The notes under the pieces: generated by a model
Seen by the model: only the letters and a program-made list of their open reading frames with translations
The model's database searches: none
Told to the model about the DNA's origin: nothing
Part shown: positions 33,664-43,519 of the stretch, piece by piece
Position numbering within the stretch: the first letter of the stretch is position 1
Layout of the letters: every line of letters begins with the position of its first letter
NCBI RefSeq assembly: GCF_000372725.1
Contig: NW_005202428.1
Coordinates: forward strand, 2,181,249 to 2,245,248
From: Emiliania huxleyi CCMP1516
Taxonomy: Eukaryota > Haptophyta > Isochrysidales > Noelaerhabdaceae
DNA: 64,000 nucleotides
Reading direction: 5' to 3'
Translations under genes and position numbers: made by a program

Positions 33664-36490
33664 ATGCCCCACCGTTTTCAGCGGCGCCAGACCGGAAGAG
33701 AAAAGAACGCCGACTCGCTGAGGCTGCCAGCCAAGCTGCAGGAGGAGCTGGCGCAGCACGGCGGCGACGGCGCGAGCTTCAACCGGCGGCGGGAGCCCTC
33801 GCGGAAAGACAGGCGGAAGGAAGAGCGGCGACTGCGGAAGCAGGGCGTGGTCAAGCCACGGCGGGGCGATAACTCTGGCCGTGCAAACGATGGTCCGGCG
33901 GCGGCGGCCCAGCGAGCCGTCAAAGCGGTGCCGCCGCCGCCGCAGCCGTCCCGCAGCGCCGCCGCAGCGCCCAACAAGGCCGGATCGCGCGGCGACGCCC
34001 GCCGGCCGGCGAAGCAGCGGGCACCGCTCCAGCCGCGCTCCGCCGCTGCCCCACCGCTCGAGCCGCTCGACGCGCACGACGAGCACATCGCCATGCTCGA
34101 GAAGCGGCTCGGCGTGCGCGGCGGCGGCAAGGCGAACCGCGACGTGCGTGCCGAGAAGCGGCTGCGGCAGGAGATGGAGGCGGATGGGCTCGGCTTCCTC
34201 TCGCAGCTCGACTCGCTCGACGGCGCAGCCTCGGGTGGCGCCCTCGCGGCGGCCAAGCGCAGCGGGGCGGAAGGCGACGGCGCAGCCCTCGCCGGCCAAA
34301 GCCGGAAGGCGGTGCGGCCGGCGGTGAGAGAGGCTCCGGTGGTGCGGCCAGATGGAGAGAGCGAGGAGGAGGAGGAGGAGGAGGAGGAGGAGGAGGAGGA
34401 GGAGGAGGAGGAGGAGGGCGAGGAGGAGGGCGAGGAGGAGGAGGGGGAGAGCAGCGAGGCGGAGGACGGCCTGGAGGGGCTATTCGACTTTGAGGGAGGG
34501 GAGGGCGACGAGGGCGACGAGGAGGGCGAGATGGAGGAGGAGAGCGAGATGGAGGAGGGAGAGGAGGAAGGGGAGGAGGAGGAGGAGGAGGCGAGTGGGG
34601 AGGCGAGTGGGGAGGAGGTGGACGAGGCGCCGGCGGCGGGTGGCCTCGGCAAGGCGGGCGAGGGCGCTGGTGCGCCGGCTGCCAGAGGTTCGGCGGTGGC
34701 GCCGTCCTCCTCCGGGAAAGCGCGCTACGTCCCTCCTGCGCTGCGGGCGGCCGACGGCGGCGACGCGGCGCGGGGGCGGCAGCTGCGCGGCTTGCTCAAC
34801 CGGCTGAGCGAGAACAACTTGCCGTCGATCAGCGCCGAGGTTGCCAAGCTCCTCGGCGAGGGGAGGCAGCGGCCGATGGTAGATGAGATGGTGACGGCCG
34901 TGCTCGGCGCGGCTCTGTCCGAGGAGCACGTGCTGCCGCAGATCGCGCTCACTAACGCCGCGCTCGTGCGCGCGCTCTCGCCGGCGGCGCCGCACCTCGC
35001 CGCCTTCCTCGTCGAGGCGCTCGTCAGTCGCTTCGAGGACGACTACGCCGCCCGCCGCTCCAACGCGTGCGCCAACGCCGTGCTGCTCCTCTCGCACCTC
35101 TACAACCTTGGCGCCGTCCACTGCTCCCTCCTCTACGCGCTCGTCCGCCGCCTCATCGCAGCCGCCCACTCGCAGCCGCCGACCGCCGCCGCCGCCACCG
35201 CCTCCGACGGCTCCGCCGCCGCTGGCGACGCCTCCGACGCCGGCGAGCTCGAGCTGCTGCTGCTGCTCAAGCTCCTCACTGCCGTCGGCCCGCCGCTCCG
35301 GCCGGACGGGCAGTCAGCGTCCGCACGTCCAATGACGCGTCCACGACCCGCCGCATAGGCCCTCAGCTCCGGTCGGACGACCCCTCCGCCCTCGGCGAGA
35401 TTCTCAAGCTGCACCACAGCCTGGCTGCTGGCGCGGCGGCGGGCGGGGCGGCTGGCTCGGCGCGCCGGCGCGTCTTTGCGCAGACGCTCAGCGAGCTCAA
35501 GAACAACCGGCTCCGCGCGGCGGCGGACGGCGGCGCGGTCGCGCGGCTGCAAAAGGCGCTGCGCAAGCTCTGTCCGGACAAGAGCGCCGCGCCAGCGCTG
35601 CAGGCGGGCTGGGACGAGCTCTTGCACGCCGAGCAGAATGGGCGCTGGTGGGTGGTCGGCTCTGCTTGGGCGGGACGCGCGAGCGGCGCGTCGGCAGCGG
35701 GCGCGGGCTCCGGCCTTGGCGGCCCACCGGGCGAGAGCGGCGGGGCCGGCCGGCGCGCGGGTGGCGCAGCCGCTGGCTCCGAGTCTCGGTTGCTGTCGCT
35801 GGCCTCGGAGCAGCGGCTGAGCACGGACGTGCGCAAGAGCATCTTTGTGGCAATCATGGGCGCCGACGACTATGTGCACGCGTCGGAGCGGCTGGGGAAG
35901 CTCGGCCTGAAGCGTGCGCAGCGGGCAGAGGTCGTCCGTGTCCTCCTCCACTGCTGCGGCGCGGAGGCGGGCTACAACGCCTTCTACGCGCTGCTCGCGG
36001 CGCGGCTCTGCGCGTCGCACCGCGAGTGCGCTCGGTGCTCCCGCTTCGGCCTTGACGGGACACGTCGATGACTGCCCACGATACGTCCGCTAGGTACCGC
36101 TTCGCCTTCCACTTTGCGCTGTGGGACGCCTTCAAGGCCCTCGACGAGGCGCCGCTCCATCGCGCGGCAAACACGGCCAAGATGCTGGCGGCCCTGCTGC
36201 TGCGCGCCGCGCTGCCGGTCGACGTGCTCAAGGTTGTGCGTTGGCACGACCTGACGGAGCGGGCGCGCTTTTTCTGGCAGGTTTGCTTCTGCGAGTTGCT
36301 CGCCGCCCCCGAGGCGGAGCTCGGCCGGCTCGTGGTTGCGCTCTGCGCCCCCGAGGCGGCGGAGGGCCTGCGAGACGGCGTCTGCGTTTTCGCCAAGCGC
36401 GAGCTCGAGCCGCTCGTCCGAAAGACGCGGCGCGATTTGGCGACGCCGCTCGCCCGCCTCATGCGCGACCTCGGCGCGGGCGTCTCATAG
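33664..36490 (+). CDS. NOM1: NOM1/Sgd1 nucleolar MIF4G-MA3 protein
   Basis: Exons 33664-35287, 35359-36025 and 36094-36490 sum to 2688 nt (895 residues). The N-terminus is basic (RKDRRKEERRLRKQG), followed by a long Glu run (34364-34640). Then comes the family entry motif ARYVPPALR and the MIF4G domain: RGLLNRLSENNLPSISAEVA, DEMVTAVLGAALSEEHVLPQ, and NAVLLLSHLYNLGAVHCSLL. Across intron 1, LLLKLLTAVG|PQLRSDDPSALGEILKL matches the conserved VGxxLRxDD of the family. The MA3 part is VRKSIFVAIMGADDYVHASE, then across intron 2 YRFAFHFALWDAFKALDE and NTAKMLAALLLRAALPVDVL. NOM1/Sgd1 acts in the nucleolus in 40S ribosome biogenesis. Intron 1 (35288-35358, 71 nt) is GC-AG. Intron 2 is GT-AG, 68 nt. An upstream in-frame ATG (33478) is possible. 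Confidence 0.93.
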
Positions 36491-37027
36491 CCTCTCTCGC
36501 CCCTCGTGGCCCCATTTTCTTTTCTCGCTGACCGGCTTTTGTTTGTTCCGTAAGCCCTCATTGCAACAAAACGCGTCAAACCACAAACGTGTCACGTACA
36601 CGGCGCCCCCTAATCTCTGTAAGCTATGACAAAAGCTCTCCTTCTTATATCACATACTTTTTAGGAGTCCAGCGGCCAGCACAAAACGAAACGAACAGGA
36701 ACACGAGAGTCCTCTCTGCGGAATTGAAGGAACAAAATTAAAGCTATCCCAGAGTAGTGTGGTGCTCACACAGAGTGGCAGAGTGACAGAGTCCCCTGGA
36801 CCCCCCCCCCCCCCCCCGACCCCCCCGCTAGTGCGGCGGGGTGGAACTGGAAGGGGCGCACGCGGGGCGCGCTCGGCGCTGCTCCGCGGTGGCCGGTGCG
36901 CGGACCGCGGGGGGCGCCGCCGTCGTCTGAATGTATCCTATATACCTTAATACCTAAGTGGGAGCAGGGAGGCACCACATCCGACCACGTGATGTTTGTG
37001 TGTCGACTGTGTGCATCACATTAGACT
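36491..37027. other. Convergent intergenic interval (3' regions)
   Basis: 3' flanks of NOM1 and the chromodomain gene. A C homopolymer of about 17 bases lies at about 36792-36809. No gene recognised. Confidence 0.6.
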
Positions 37028-38395
37028 CTAAAGGCACACATACACACTCACACAACGCGCACACAAAAGCGTTCTTGATATACACACACGCAGCCGCGTG
37101 GTGGCCAGCCATCGCCCGAACTTGATCGTCCAGCGCATGGTCGGATGCTGGCCCGTCGGGGTGCACTGCATCGGCACGCCCGTCCCCTCCTTCGCCTCCT
37201 CCGCAAGGAACTCGCGTAGCAGCCGGCGCAGGTGTCGCAGATGCTTCGAAAGGTCGGGCCCGTGCGGCGAGAGGAGCGGCACCTCGACGTCGCCCAACAG
37301 GGCCTCCTCCTCTCCCCACTCCTCCGCCAATGCGTCCGCCAACGCGCTGCGCAGCACCCTGCTGCAGCCTGGGCGCGCGGCTCCGGTGGTGTTCTCACCC
37401 GCTGTGCCCACGCCACCGGAGCTCGCGCCACCCTCCCCCGCTCCGCCGGCCTCCACCTGCATGTCGCCTCGCGCTGCCGCTGCCGCTCGCTCCCGGTGCC
37501 ACTCCGCGACGAGATCGGCAGACACGTCCTCCGCCTCTTCCCAGGTGTTCTCGTCCGACGCGTAGCCCTCCCATTTGATCTCGTACTCGACAGCGCCGGA
37601 CTGGCCGCGCCGCTCGCCCCGCACCGCCTCCACCCGGAAGGCGCCCTCGCCCAGGTAGTTCTCATCGCCCCCCACTCGCGTGTCCCAGTACTCAGTCTCG
37701 CCCCCGACGTCTATGAGCTCCCACTCCGAGTCCGACGCCTCTCGCATCGACCCGCTGCCTCGCGTCGCCCGACACGGCCTCCCTGTGGCCCCGGCTGTCG
37801 CCGCCGCCGCCTCGTGGAGCCCATCCATGCCATCCTCGCGCGCGCTCTCGCCCGACGCTTCGGCGGCTGCCCGCCGCCGCCGCCGCCGCTTTGCCTTCCG
37901 CTCCCGCTTCGGCAGCAGCGTGTAGTTCGGGCCGGTCTCGGCCACACCCTTCAACACGTCGTCGGCGCTCACCAACTCGACGCCGGCCCTCTTCGGGCGG
38001 CAGGACGGTCCCCGCCGCCCTGTCGGCCTCCTCCCGCTGCTCGCGCTCGTCGCGCTGCCGCTCCTGGTGCGCCTTTCGCCGCGCCACCCCGTCTCCCGTG
38101 TGCCGCGCACGCTCCGACATGCGGGCCACTTCCAGTTTCCCGACCCTCGCGAACTGCGATTGCGGTTCGATCGGACGTCCATGTCCATCTCGTTCCTATT
38201 CGACGTTCTTGTCATATGCGTTTCCGGGTTCCGATTCGTTTCCGATTCGTTTCCAGTTCCCCGTCCCTGACGAAATCTTTGCGCTCTCCTTTTTACATAC
38301 ATATACACCCTGCCCCCCTGGCGCTGAGCCCACGCCAAGACGATATCGTGCACGGGCGGGGGCACACACGTGTCCACTGCCACTAACGTAAGCAC
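37028..38395 (-). CDS. Chromodomain protein
   Basis: A 455-residue frame. Around residues 255-305 is a complete chromodomain: GAFRVEAVRGERRGQSGAVE, YEIKWEGYASDENTWEEAED, VSADLVAEWH. The aromatic and acidic features match HP1/Polycomb-type folds (Y.iKWeGY...nTWE). The cage Tyr/Phe near the start is Phe, and the two Trp are present. Such domains bind methylated lysine on histone H3. N-terminal to it is a Lys/Arg-rich putative nuclear localisation stretch (KRERKAKRRRRRR) and an acidic patch. The N-terminus is uncertain: in 38129-37980 another minus frame (MARMSERARHTGDGVARRKA, QERQRDEREQREEADRAAG) looks more coding-like, implying a frame change near 37985 by an intron or an assembly error. A retrotransposon-type chromo-integrase is unlikely, as no integrase core is near. 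Confidence 0.75.
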   Translation of the reverse strand: MLTLVAVDTCVPPPVHDIVLAWAQRQGGRVYMYVKRRAQRFRQGRGTGNESETNRNPETHMTRTSNRNEMDMDVRSNRNRSSRGSGNWKWPACRSVRGTRETGWRGERRTRSGSATSASSGRRPTGRRGPSCRPKRAGVELVSADDVLKGVAETGPNYTLLPKRERKAKRRRRRRAAAEASGESAREDGMDGLHEAAAATAGATGRPCRATRGSGSMREASDSEWELIDVGGETEYWDTRVGGDENYLGEGAFRVEAVRGERRGQSGAVEYEIKWEGYASDENTWEEAEDVSADLVAEWHRERAAAAARGDMQVEAGGAGEGGASSGGVGTAGENTTGAARPGCSRVLRSALADALAEEWGEEEALLGDVEVPLLSPHGPDLSKHLRHLRRLLREFLAEEAKEGTGVPMQCTPTGQHPTMRWTIKFGRWLATTRLRVCISRTLLCARCVSVYVCL

Positions 38396-38606
38396 TACGA
38401 TATCCTTCTCGTCAGAGAACTTTTTGACGAGAGATCGACCCCTTTTATTTATAATGGAGAAGTGCGTTTCCGCACCCCTCTTACCCCTTTCCCTTTCCGT
38501 TACCCCTTACCTCGTTGAAAAAATCTTTCGCAGGGGGAGACCTAGGCAAGGACCCGAGAGAGGGACGACCCTAGCGCTCTAGGCTCCCCGTAGACAATGC
38601 GGCTTG

Positions 38607-40301
38607 TCAGTCGTTGACATCGCCATCTACCCACGGAAAGTCCCGCTCGATGCCACGGGCTTGCAACGGCACCGAGCTGACTCCATACACGCTCAGGTAG
38701 CAAAGCCAGCCCGTGTGCCCGAGGGCCATGCCCCAGTAGAGCAGCGCCATCACCGCGCCCGCGGCACAGAACCAGTTGACTACCGCCTTGCTCTTGATGG
38801 CCCTCGCCATCCACCGCATCACATGGACCATGACCGGGTCCTCGACGTAGTTCACAAATGCGGCCGCAAACGTGTACAGGCAGAGCAGAAAGGTGACGAA
38901 GTAGACGGCCTGGTTGGGCGAGTCGCGCGGCAAGTTGAAGATCCCGCTCGTGTCGCCCTCGTCGCTCGCCTTTGGCACGCCATCGAGTGTGGGCACGTGC
39001 GAGGTCAGCTCCTTGAAGATCTTTGCCCACGACTCTTGGAACAAGTACACCTGAAAGGAGACCTTGCCGATGCCAGAGAGGACTGGCGAAGAAACGAAGT
39101 CGATTACGGGCCCAAAGGATGCACCCTTGACCTGCCCGAGCTCCGTCGCGCGGGCGACAGCCGTGCACGAAGCGTACATCCACAGCGCAAACAGAGGCGC
39201 AGGCACCGCCTCGTAAAACACGCTCCTGCCCGAGCAGCGGCCGTGCACCACGCCCACGTCGATCGGCTCGTCGGGCGCGCAGTCGGGCATGACTCCGATC
39301 CAGCCGTTGCCGCCGGGGAGCGCCGAGTTTGGGAGAGAAGCGAGAACAGGCACTAAAAGCACGGCGACCGTTGCCACTGCGCTCCATCCGTACATCTCCT
39401 TGTGCCAGCCTCGGCGGCAAAGGAGGCCGCTCGAGAGGCCGAGCAGGTACTCTGGGAAGAGGAGCACGGGCGAGAGGTGCAGCACCTGCGCCAACTTCTG
39501 CCAGCCTGGATCCGTCGGTCCGTATCCGACCCACCACTGCTCGGCAGCCGGGCCCAACACACGCGAGGACAACACAAAGAGCGTGACGGCCCAACAGAGC
39601 ACGACCGACAGTACGACGACGAACAGCAGCTGCCGATTGCTGGCAGATCTCAGGCATGGCTGGAGATAAGGGTAGGCGAACCAGAGGCAAACGAGCGTTG
39701 ACACGGTCCAGCTCGTTGCGTTGATCATGCCGTACTGGTTGAAGCACGCTTGCGCCATCAGCAGGTTGGTCAGCAGGCCCTTGGTCGGCGAGCAGTTTGA
39801 CTCGCCCTCCTCACCCCACCCGAAAAGGTTGTGCTCGAAGCCGCCGTAGTTGCACGTCGGGGGGAGGATACGCCAGCCGTGCTCGCGGTAGTATGGATTA
39901 AAGAGGAGCGTCACACCCATTTGGAAGAGCAAGGCGCAGTAGTATGTCAACCCAACGCGGCCAAAGCGGCGGATGTAAAAGCTAGTCTGCGCAACCCCGT
40001 CGAAGTCGCGCTCGCCGTAGGCATAGGACATCACAAAGCCACTCAGCACGATGAAGTACGAGACGGGCGCGTTGCCTTTCGAAAAGAGCGGCGCAAAGTG
40101 GCCACCAGCGTAGTCTCCAGTTTCGAGGGTCGACGCATGGTGCTCCATCACCACCCAGAAGCTGCAAAAGGTGCGGCATCCATCGAGGTGGTCGAAGCGC
40201 GCACGCACTGGCTTCGGCTTGGCCGACGCTGGCGCCGGAGGCGCTGCCCCTTCCACGTCCGTCTTCTCAGAGACCGGCGCGGCATCGCGCTGTGTCTGCA
40301 T
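38607..40301 (-). CDS. Acyltransferase 3 family membrane protein (OafA/YrhL-like)
   Basis: Intronless, 564 residues from MQTQRDAAPVSEKTDVEG (an upstream Met at 40427 is possible). Family landmarks: FDHLDGCRTFCSFWVVMEHH (the R..LDG.R...ff.Vv..H start with catalytic-site His), NAPVSYFIVLSGFVMSYAYG (FFvlSGF.l), FYIRRFGRVGLTYYCALLFQ (+R..R..P.y), then about ten membrane helices, for example LLFVVVLSVVLCWAVTLFVL and TVAVLLVPVLASL. The Pro/Cys/Trp loop between helices (WRILPPTCNYGGFEHNLFGW) is unusual for bacteria but seen in algal relatives. These proteins O-acylate sugars or lipids at a membrane. The acceptor is unknown. Ends VDGDVND at 38607. Confidence 0.87.
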   Translation of the reverse strand: MQTQRDAAPVSEKTDVEGAAPPAPASAKPKPVRARFDHLDGCRTFCSFWVVMEHHASTLETGDYAGGHFAPLFSKGNAPVSYFIVLSGFVMSYAYGERDFDGVAQTSFYIRRFGRVGLTYYCALLFQMGVTLLFNPYYREHGWRILPPTCNYGGFEHNLFGWGEEGESNCSPTKGLLTNLLMAQACFNQYGMINATSWTVSTLVCLWFAYPYLQPCLRSASNRQLLFVVVLSVVLCWAVTLFVLSSRVLGPAAEQWWVGYGPTDPGWQKLAQVLHLSPVLLFPEYLLGLSSGLLCRRGWHKEMYGWSAVATVAVLLVPVLASLPNSALPGGNGWIGVMPDCAPDEPIDVGVVHGRCSGRSVFYEAVPAPLFALWMYASCTAVARATELGQVKGASFGPVIDFVSSPVLSGIGKVSFQVYLFQESWAKIFKELTSHVPTLDGVPKASDEGDTSGIFNLPRDSPNQAVYFVTFLLCLYTFAAAFVNYVEDPVMVHVMRWMARAIKSKAVVNWFCAAGAVMALLYWGMALGHTGWLCYLSVYGVSSVPLQARGIERDFPWVDGDVND

Positions 40302-40850
40302 TTCGCGTGCAATTCGTGCAATTCGCGTAAAAATGGCTAATCGGCTCGAATCGCCAGACGGGAGGAAAAGAGCGCTATGGAAGAACCGCGAGGCCCGAAG
40401 CAACGGGCGCTGCTCCGTTCGCTGCACGCTGGAAGTCCCAATGCATGTCCTATAGCTAGTATTAATTATTAGAAGCAGGATGCGTATCAGTGCATCGAAG
40501 CAACTCCAACTGACTGCCTGAGCTGCCCGCGCATGGTCGCCTGGACGCGTGCAGCAGCCTGGCTAGAGCGACCCTAGGCCATAGCGAGGCCGGCCCGCAC
40601 GTCCGTCCGCCGAGCGACGCTCGCTCCGAGATCGCCCGAGATAGCGCGGCGCGGCCCCGAGATCGCCCGAGATTGCGCGAGATCGACCGAGATCGCGCGG
40701 CGCGGCCCGAGGCGAGGTGGATGGGTTGGGAGCAAGGGGGCGGAAGTGATCAGTGCGGTAGAGGGTCAGATCGGGGCGCGTGAGCCGGACTTGTGAGCCG
40801 GGGGCCTTCATTTCTCTCTGCGTCCTTGCTGCGCTTGCTGGGCGTGCACC
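40302..40850. other. Divergent intergenic interval with GATCGCC(C/G)GAG repeats
   Basis: Between the minus-strand acyltransferase and the plus-strand RS-rich gene. At about 40615-40715 are imperfect GAGATCG(C/A)CCGAGAT and GCGCGGCGCGGCC repeats, related to the 12518-12665 minisatellite. Position suggests promoter function for one or both genes; no element is proven. Confidence 0.55.
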
Positions 40851-42068
40851 ATGGGCGACCCTGTTCGAACATGGCTGGGCCAAATGCAGATGCGAGGCTT
40901 CGGGAGCGAGGCGTTTGACGCGGAGCTCGCCGATGCTCGAGCTGGTGGCCACCTCAACGAGCCGCGCCCATACATCTTGGACGCGCTGCGGAATGTTCCC
41001 ATGAAAAAGCCGGGCCAGCAGCCGACGATTTTGATGATCAAGTGCCATTTAGCCAAAACCGTTGGCGAAATCAGCCTCCAACGACTCGTCCACTACATGG
41101 GCAGCTTCCCGGAGCGTTTCGTGCTCACGGGCGTCGGCGCCATGGCTACAGTGCGGGAGGTGGGCGGCGCCGACAATGCGGACGCCGTGGCCGCTGCCAC
41201 CGCGGCCAGGGACGCCGAGCGAGGAGCGGCACGTGAAGCCAAGGGCGCGAGCTCACGCATCCACGTCTGGACGGGCGGCGTTGGCCCGGGCATGGGCATG
41301 TGGACGTGGGGGAACAAAAAGATTGACGACAGGGAGGGCGAGCGCCGCGACCGCAACCCCGCAAAACTGCCGTGGCGGCCGGCGGTGCCGGCGTCCACGC
41401 GCGAGGAGCGCGACGACAATCGGCGCATCCTACATCTTCTCGAGAAGCGCGAGGACTGCCGCAAGCGCAACGACTGGATCGGTGCCGACCGGCTGCTCGA
41501 TGAGCTGCGCAGCGTGTACAAGGTACACCTCGATGACCGCGAGCGCACCTGGGCCTTCCCTCGTGACCCGCGGAAGAGGCGTGAACACGGCGCCCCGCCG
41601 CCGCCGTCGTCGGGCGAGCCGCAGGGCCACCGCCGCGACCGCAGCCGCAGCCGCAGCCGCAGCTCGAGGCGCGATGACAGGAGGACTCGCGATGAGCGGC
41701 GGGCCGGCGGCGGCGACGACCGGTGCGCCAGCGATCCCAGGTGGGACAGCGAACGCTGGCGCGTCAGCGGTCGTGACCGGCCGGGCGGCGACGACCGGCT
41801 CGACAGCGATGCCAGGCGGGGCAGCGATCATGACCGGCGGGGCAGCGAACCTTACCGGCGCGGCAGCAATCATGACTGGCGCGATGACGGGTGGGGCAGC
41901 GACGATCGGCGGGCCGGCGGCGGCGACGCTTGGCCTTCGCGAGTCTTGCACCCCGACAGCTTCCGCGAGTCTTGCACCCCGACGATCGGCGGGACGGCGG
42001 CGCTCGAGCGCGTCTCGACCGAGCAGCTCGAGGCGGAGCTGCGGCGGCGCGGCGGGCGGGCTTCTTAG
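40851..42068 (+). CDS. RS/RD-rich protein with CysRS-like helical hairpin
   Basis: 405-residue frame from MGDPVRTWLGQMQMRGFGSE. The first 130 residues form a folded region (HLNEPRPYILDALRNVPMKK, SLQRLVHYMGSFPERFVLT). Around residues 190-235, ILHLLEKREDCRKRNDWIGA then DRLLDELRSVYKVHLDDRER + TWAF follows the R...R..kdw..AD.lRdeL...gv.l.D....W pattern of the cysteinyl-tRNA synthetase C-terminal helices, used as a stand-alone module in several protist proteins. The C-terminal half is RS/RD/RRG-rich (SRSRSRSSRRDDRRTRDERR), suggesting a nuclear RNA-associated protein. It closes with STEQLEAELRRRGG. No RRM is visible, so I do not call it an SR splicing factor. The hAT element starts 170 bp after its stop. 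Confidence 0.7.
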   Translation: MGDPVRTWLGQMQMRGFGSEAFDAELADARAGGHLNEPRPYILDALRNVPMKKPGQQPTILMIKCHLAKTVGEISLQRLVHYMGSFPERFVLTGVGAMATVREVGGADNADAVAAATAARDAERGAAREAKGASSRIHVWTGGVGPGMGMWTWGNKKIDDREGERRDRNPAKLPWRPAVPASTREERDDNRRILHLLEKREDCRKRNDWIGADRLLDELRSVYKVHLDDRERTWAFPRDPRKRREHGAPPPPSSGEPQGHRRDRSRSRSRSSRRDDRRTRDERRAGGGDDRCASDPRWDSERWRVSGRDRPGGDDRLDSDARRGSDHDRRGSEPYRRGSNHDWRDDGWGSDDRRAGGGDAWPSRVLHPDSFRESCTPTIGGTAALERVSTEQLEAELRRRGGRAS

Positions 42069-42230
42069 TTGGGCGCACGAAGGGAAGGCGGGGCGGACAC
42101 ATGGCAGCGGAGCTTCCAGGGGCGCGCGTGTCGTACTCTCGCAACTCCCAACCACCGTCCTGTGCCGCACGGCGGCCAGTGCACCAGCCACCACCTCTCG
42201 CGCAGTCCTAGATTCCTCCTGCTCTGATCT

Positions 42231-43399
42231 CTCCCCGTCAGTGCTTGCCATTTACTGGTAAATGAGTGGTATTTACCACTTATTTGATTCTCCTAGGGAG
42301 TGGTATGGTATGAGCAGAGAGTGGTATGGTAAAATACCGAGCACAATACCGACCGCCCACCAGCCGGGCGCAGCGGCCGGCTGGGCGCCGGCCGCCGGTG
42401 GACCCCCCACTAGCCACTACGACCGCCCCCCATCCAGGAGAAGAGCGTGGCGGCCATGATGCCATCGCCATCGCCCGCCTCCTCCCCCGCACCAGCCGCA
42501 GGGCCAGCAACCTGGGGCATGGGGGCTCCGCCGCCGCCGCCACTCCCCATCACCGCTGTCCGCAGCGCCGACCAGCTCCGCCAAGGCAGGTGCTCCACAC
42601 TTGGCTCTCGTAGCGCCTGCGCGAGCTCTGCGCCCACCACTCCTCGATGATCTCCTTCACCGGGATCTTTGAGGGGTCCTTCCACTCGGCGCCGAGCGAG
42701 CAGATGGTCATGAGCAACCGCATTCCTAGGACTAGCACATATGAGTACGGCAAACTGGGTGGGCTCAACCCCAATCTAGCCATACAGTCTAGCTACGCCG
42801 CCTGCTCCAGGCCCTCCTCAACTCGGCAACTGCCGCATTTGTTGCTTGCTGCTCCGCCTGACGATGCTTCCGCAGTGCGCTGTTGTGTCGGTGTAGCCCT
42901 CGTCATGTCCACACTGAACTTCTGCACTTGCCGCGCGTGAGGTAGCAAATGGCCTTGTCGGCAGCAGCCAGCTTATTGCGCCGCTTCTTTGCAATGAGCT
43001 GCTCGGATCGCAGAAGCGCATGCCGAGCACTGCCTCGATCTTGAAGATGAACGTTGGAACAGCCGCGTCGTCCGCACCGCAAGCCGTGCCTGGCGCAGCG
43101 CCGCGGCCACTCTCTGGCACTTGCAGCGGCAGCACATGGTGCGGTGCGCATACTTGAGCAGGCGGGTCGCGCCGCAGTTGGCACAGGGGCCCTGGTTGTA
43201 TTGCAATAGCAATAGGGCGAGCGCGACGTCGAACCCGGGTATTTCTCGGGTATACCTGAACTTTTGCAGGTATACCCGGGTTTTACCGGGGTTGCCCCGA
43301 GTCGGGTGGTAAATTTTACCACCGTTTGATTGTTTTGTCCGGAGAGTGTTTGATTGTTCTGGGGGGCTATACCAGTAAATGGCAAGCACTGCTCCCCGT
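42231..43399. mobile_element. hAT-type DNA transposon, non-autonomous, 1153 bp, 8-bp TSD
   Basis: Perfect 22-bp terminal inverted repeats: 42239-42260 begins CAGTGCTTGCCATTTACTGG, and the right copy is at 43370-43391. They are flanked by the identical 8-mer CTCCCCGT at 42231-42238 and 43392-43399. An 8-bp target duplication and a CAGTG terminus are the hAT superfamily hallmarks. Just inside the left end, GGTAAATGAGTGGTATTTACC forms a subterminal hairpin. Near the right end a CGGGTATACCTG/CAGGTATACCCG hairpin lies at about 43248-43283. No transposase is recognised. Minus-strand gene-like peptides occur inside (next entry). The exact TSD points to a recent insertion. Confidence 0.92.
42640..43230 (-). 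pseudogene. Gene-like exon fragments carried inside the hAT element
   Basis: On the minus strand, in order, are YNQGPCANCGATRLLKYAHR then TMCCRCKC (a four-Cys zinc-ribbon-like piece, about 43205-43120), AVPTFIFKIEAVLGMRFCDP (about 43065-43006), KKRRNKLAAADKAICYLTRG (about 42990-42930) and MTICSLGAEWKDPSKIPVKE then IIEEWWAQSSRRR (about 42713-42610). Frames differ, as in an intron-containing gene fragment. I do not recognise the source. They may be a captured host gene piece or the remnant of the element's own gene. Confidence 0.4.
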
Positions 43400-43519
43400 A
43401 CTCCGAGCTGTGAGGTGTGAGTAATTAAATAAATAAAGGGATCTTCAATCGACAATCCGGCCCCTGGTCACTAACTACCCGACACACTAGAAGAGCGGCG
43501 AGAGTTGGGGCTGACTCAC

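Noticed and set aside
32869-34299. 476-aa minus-strand ORF opposite NOM1 exon 1
   Set aside because: NOM1 motifs on the plus strand are clear. The antisense ORF reflects GC-rich codon bias.
37028-38395. Chromodomain as part of a retrotransposon integrase
   Set aside because: No reverse transcriptase, integrase core or terminal repeats lie nearby. The flanks are ordinary host genes.
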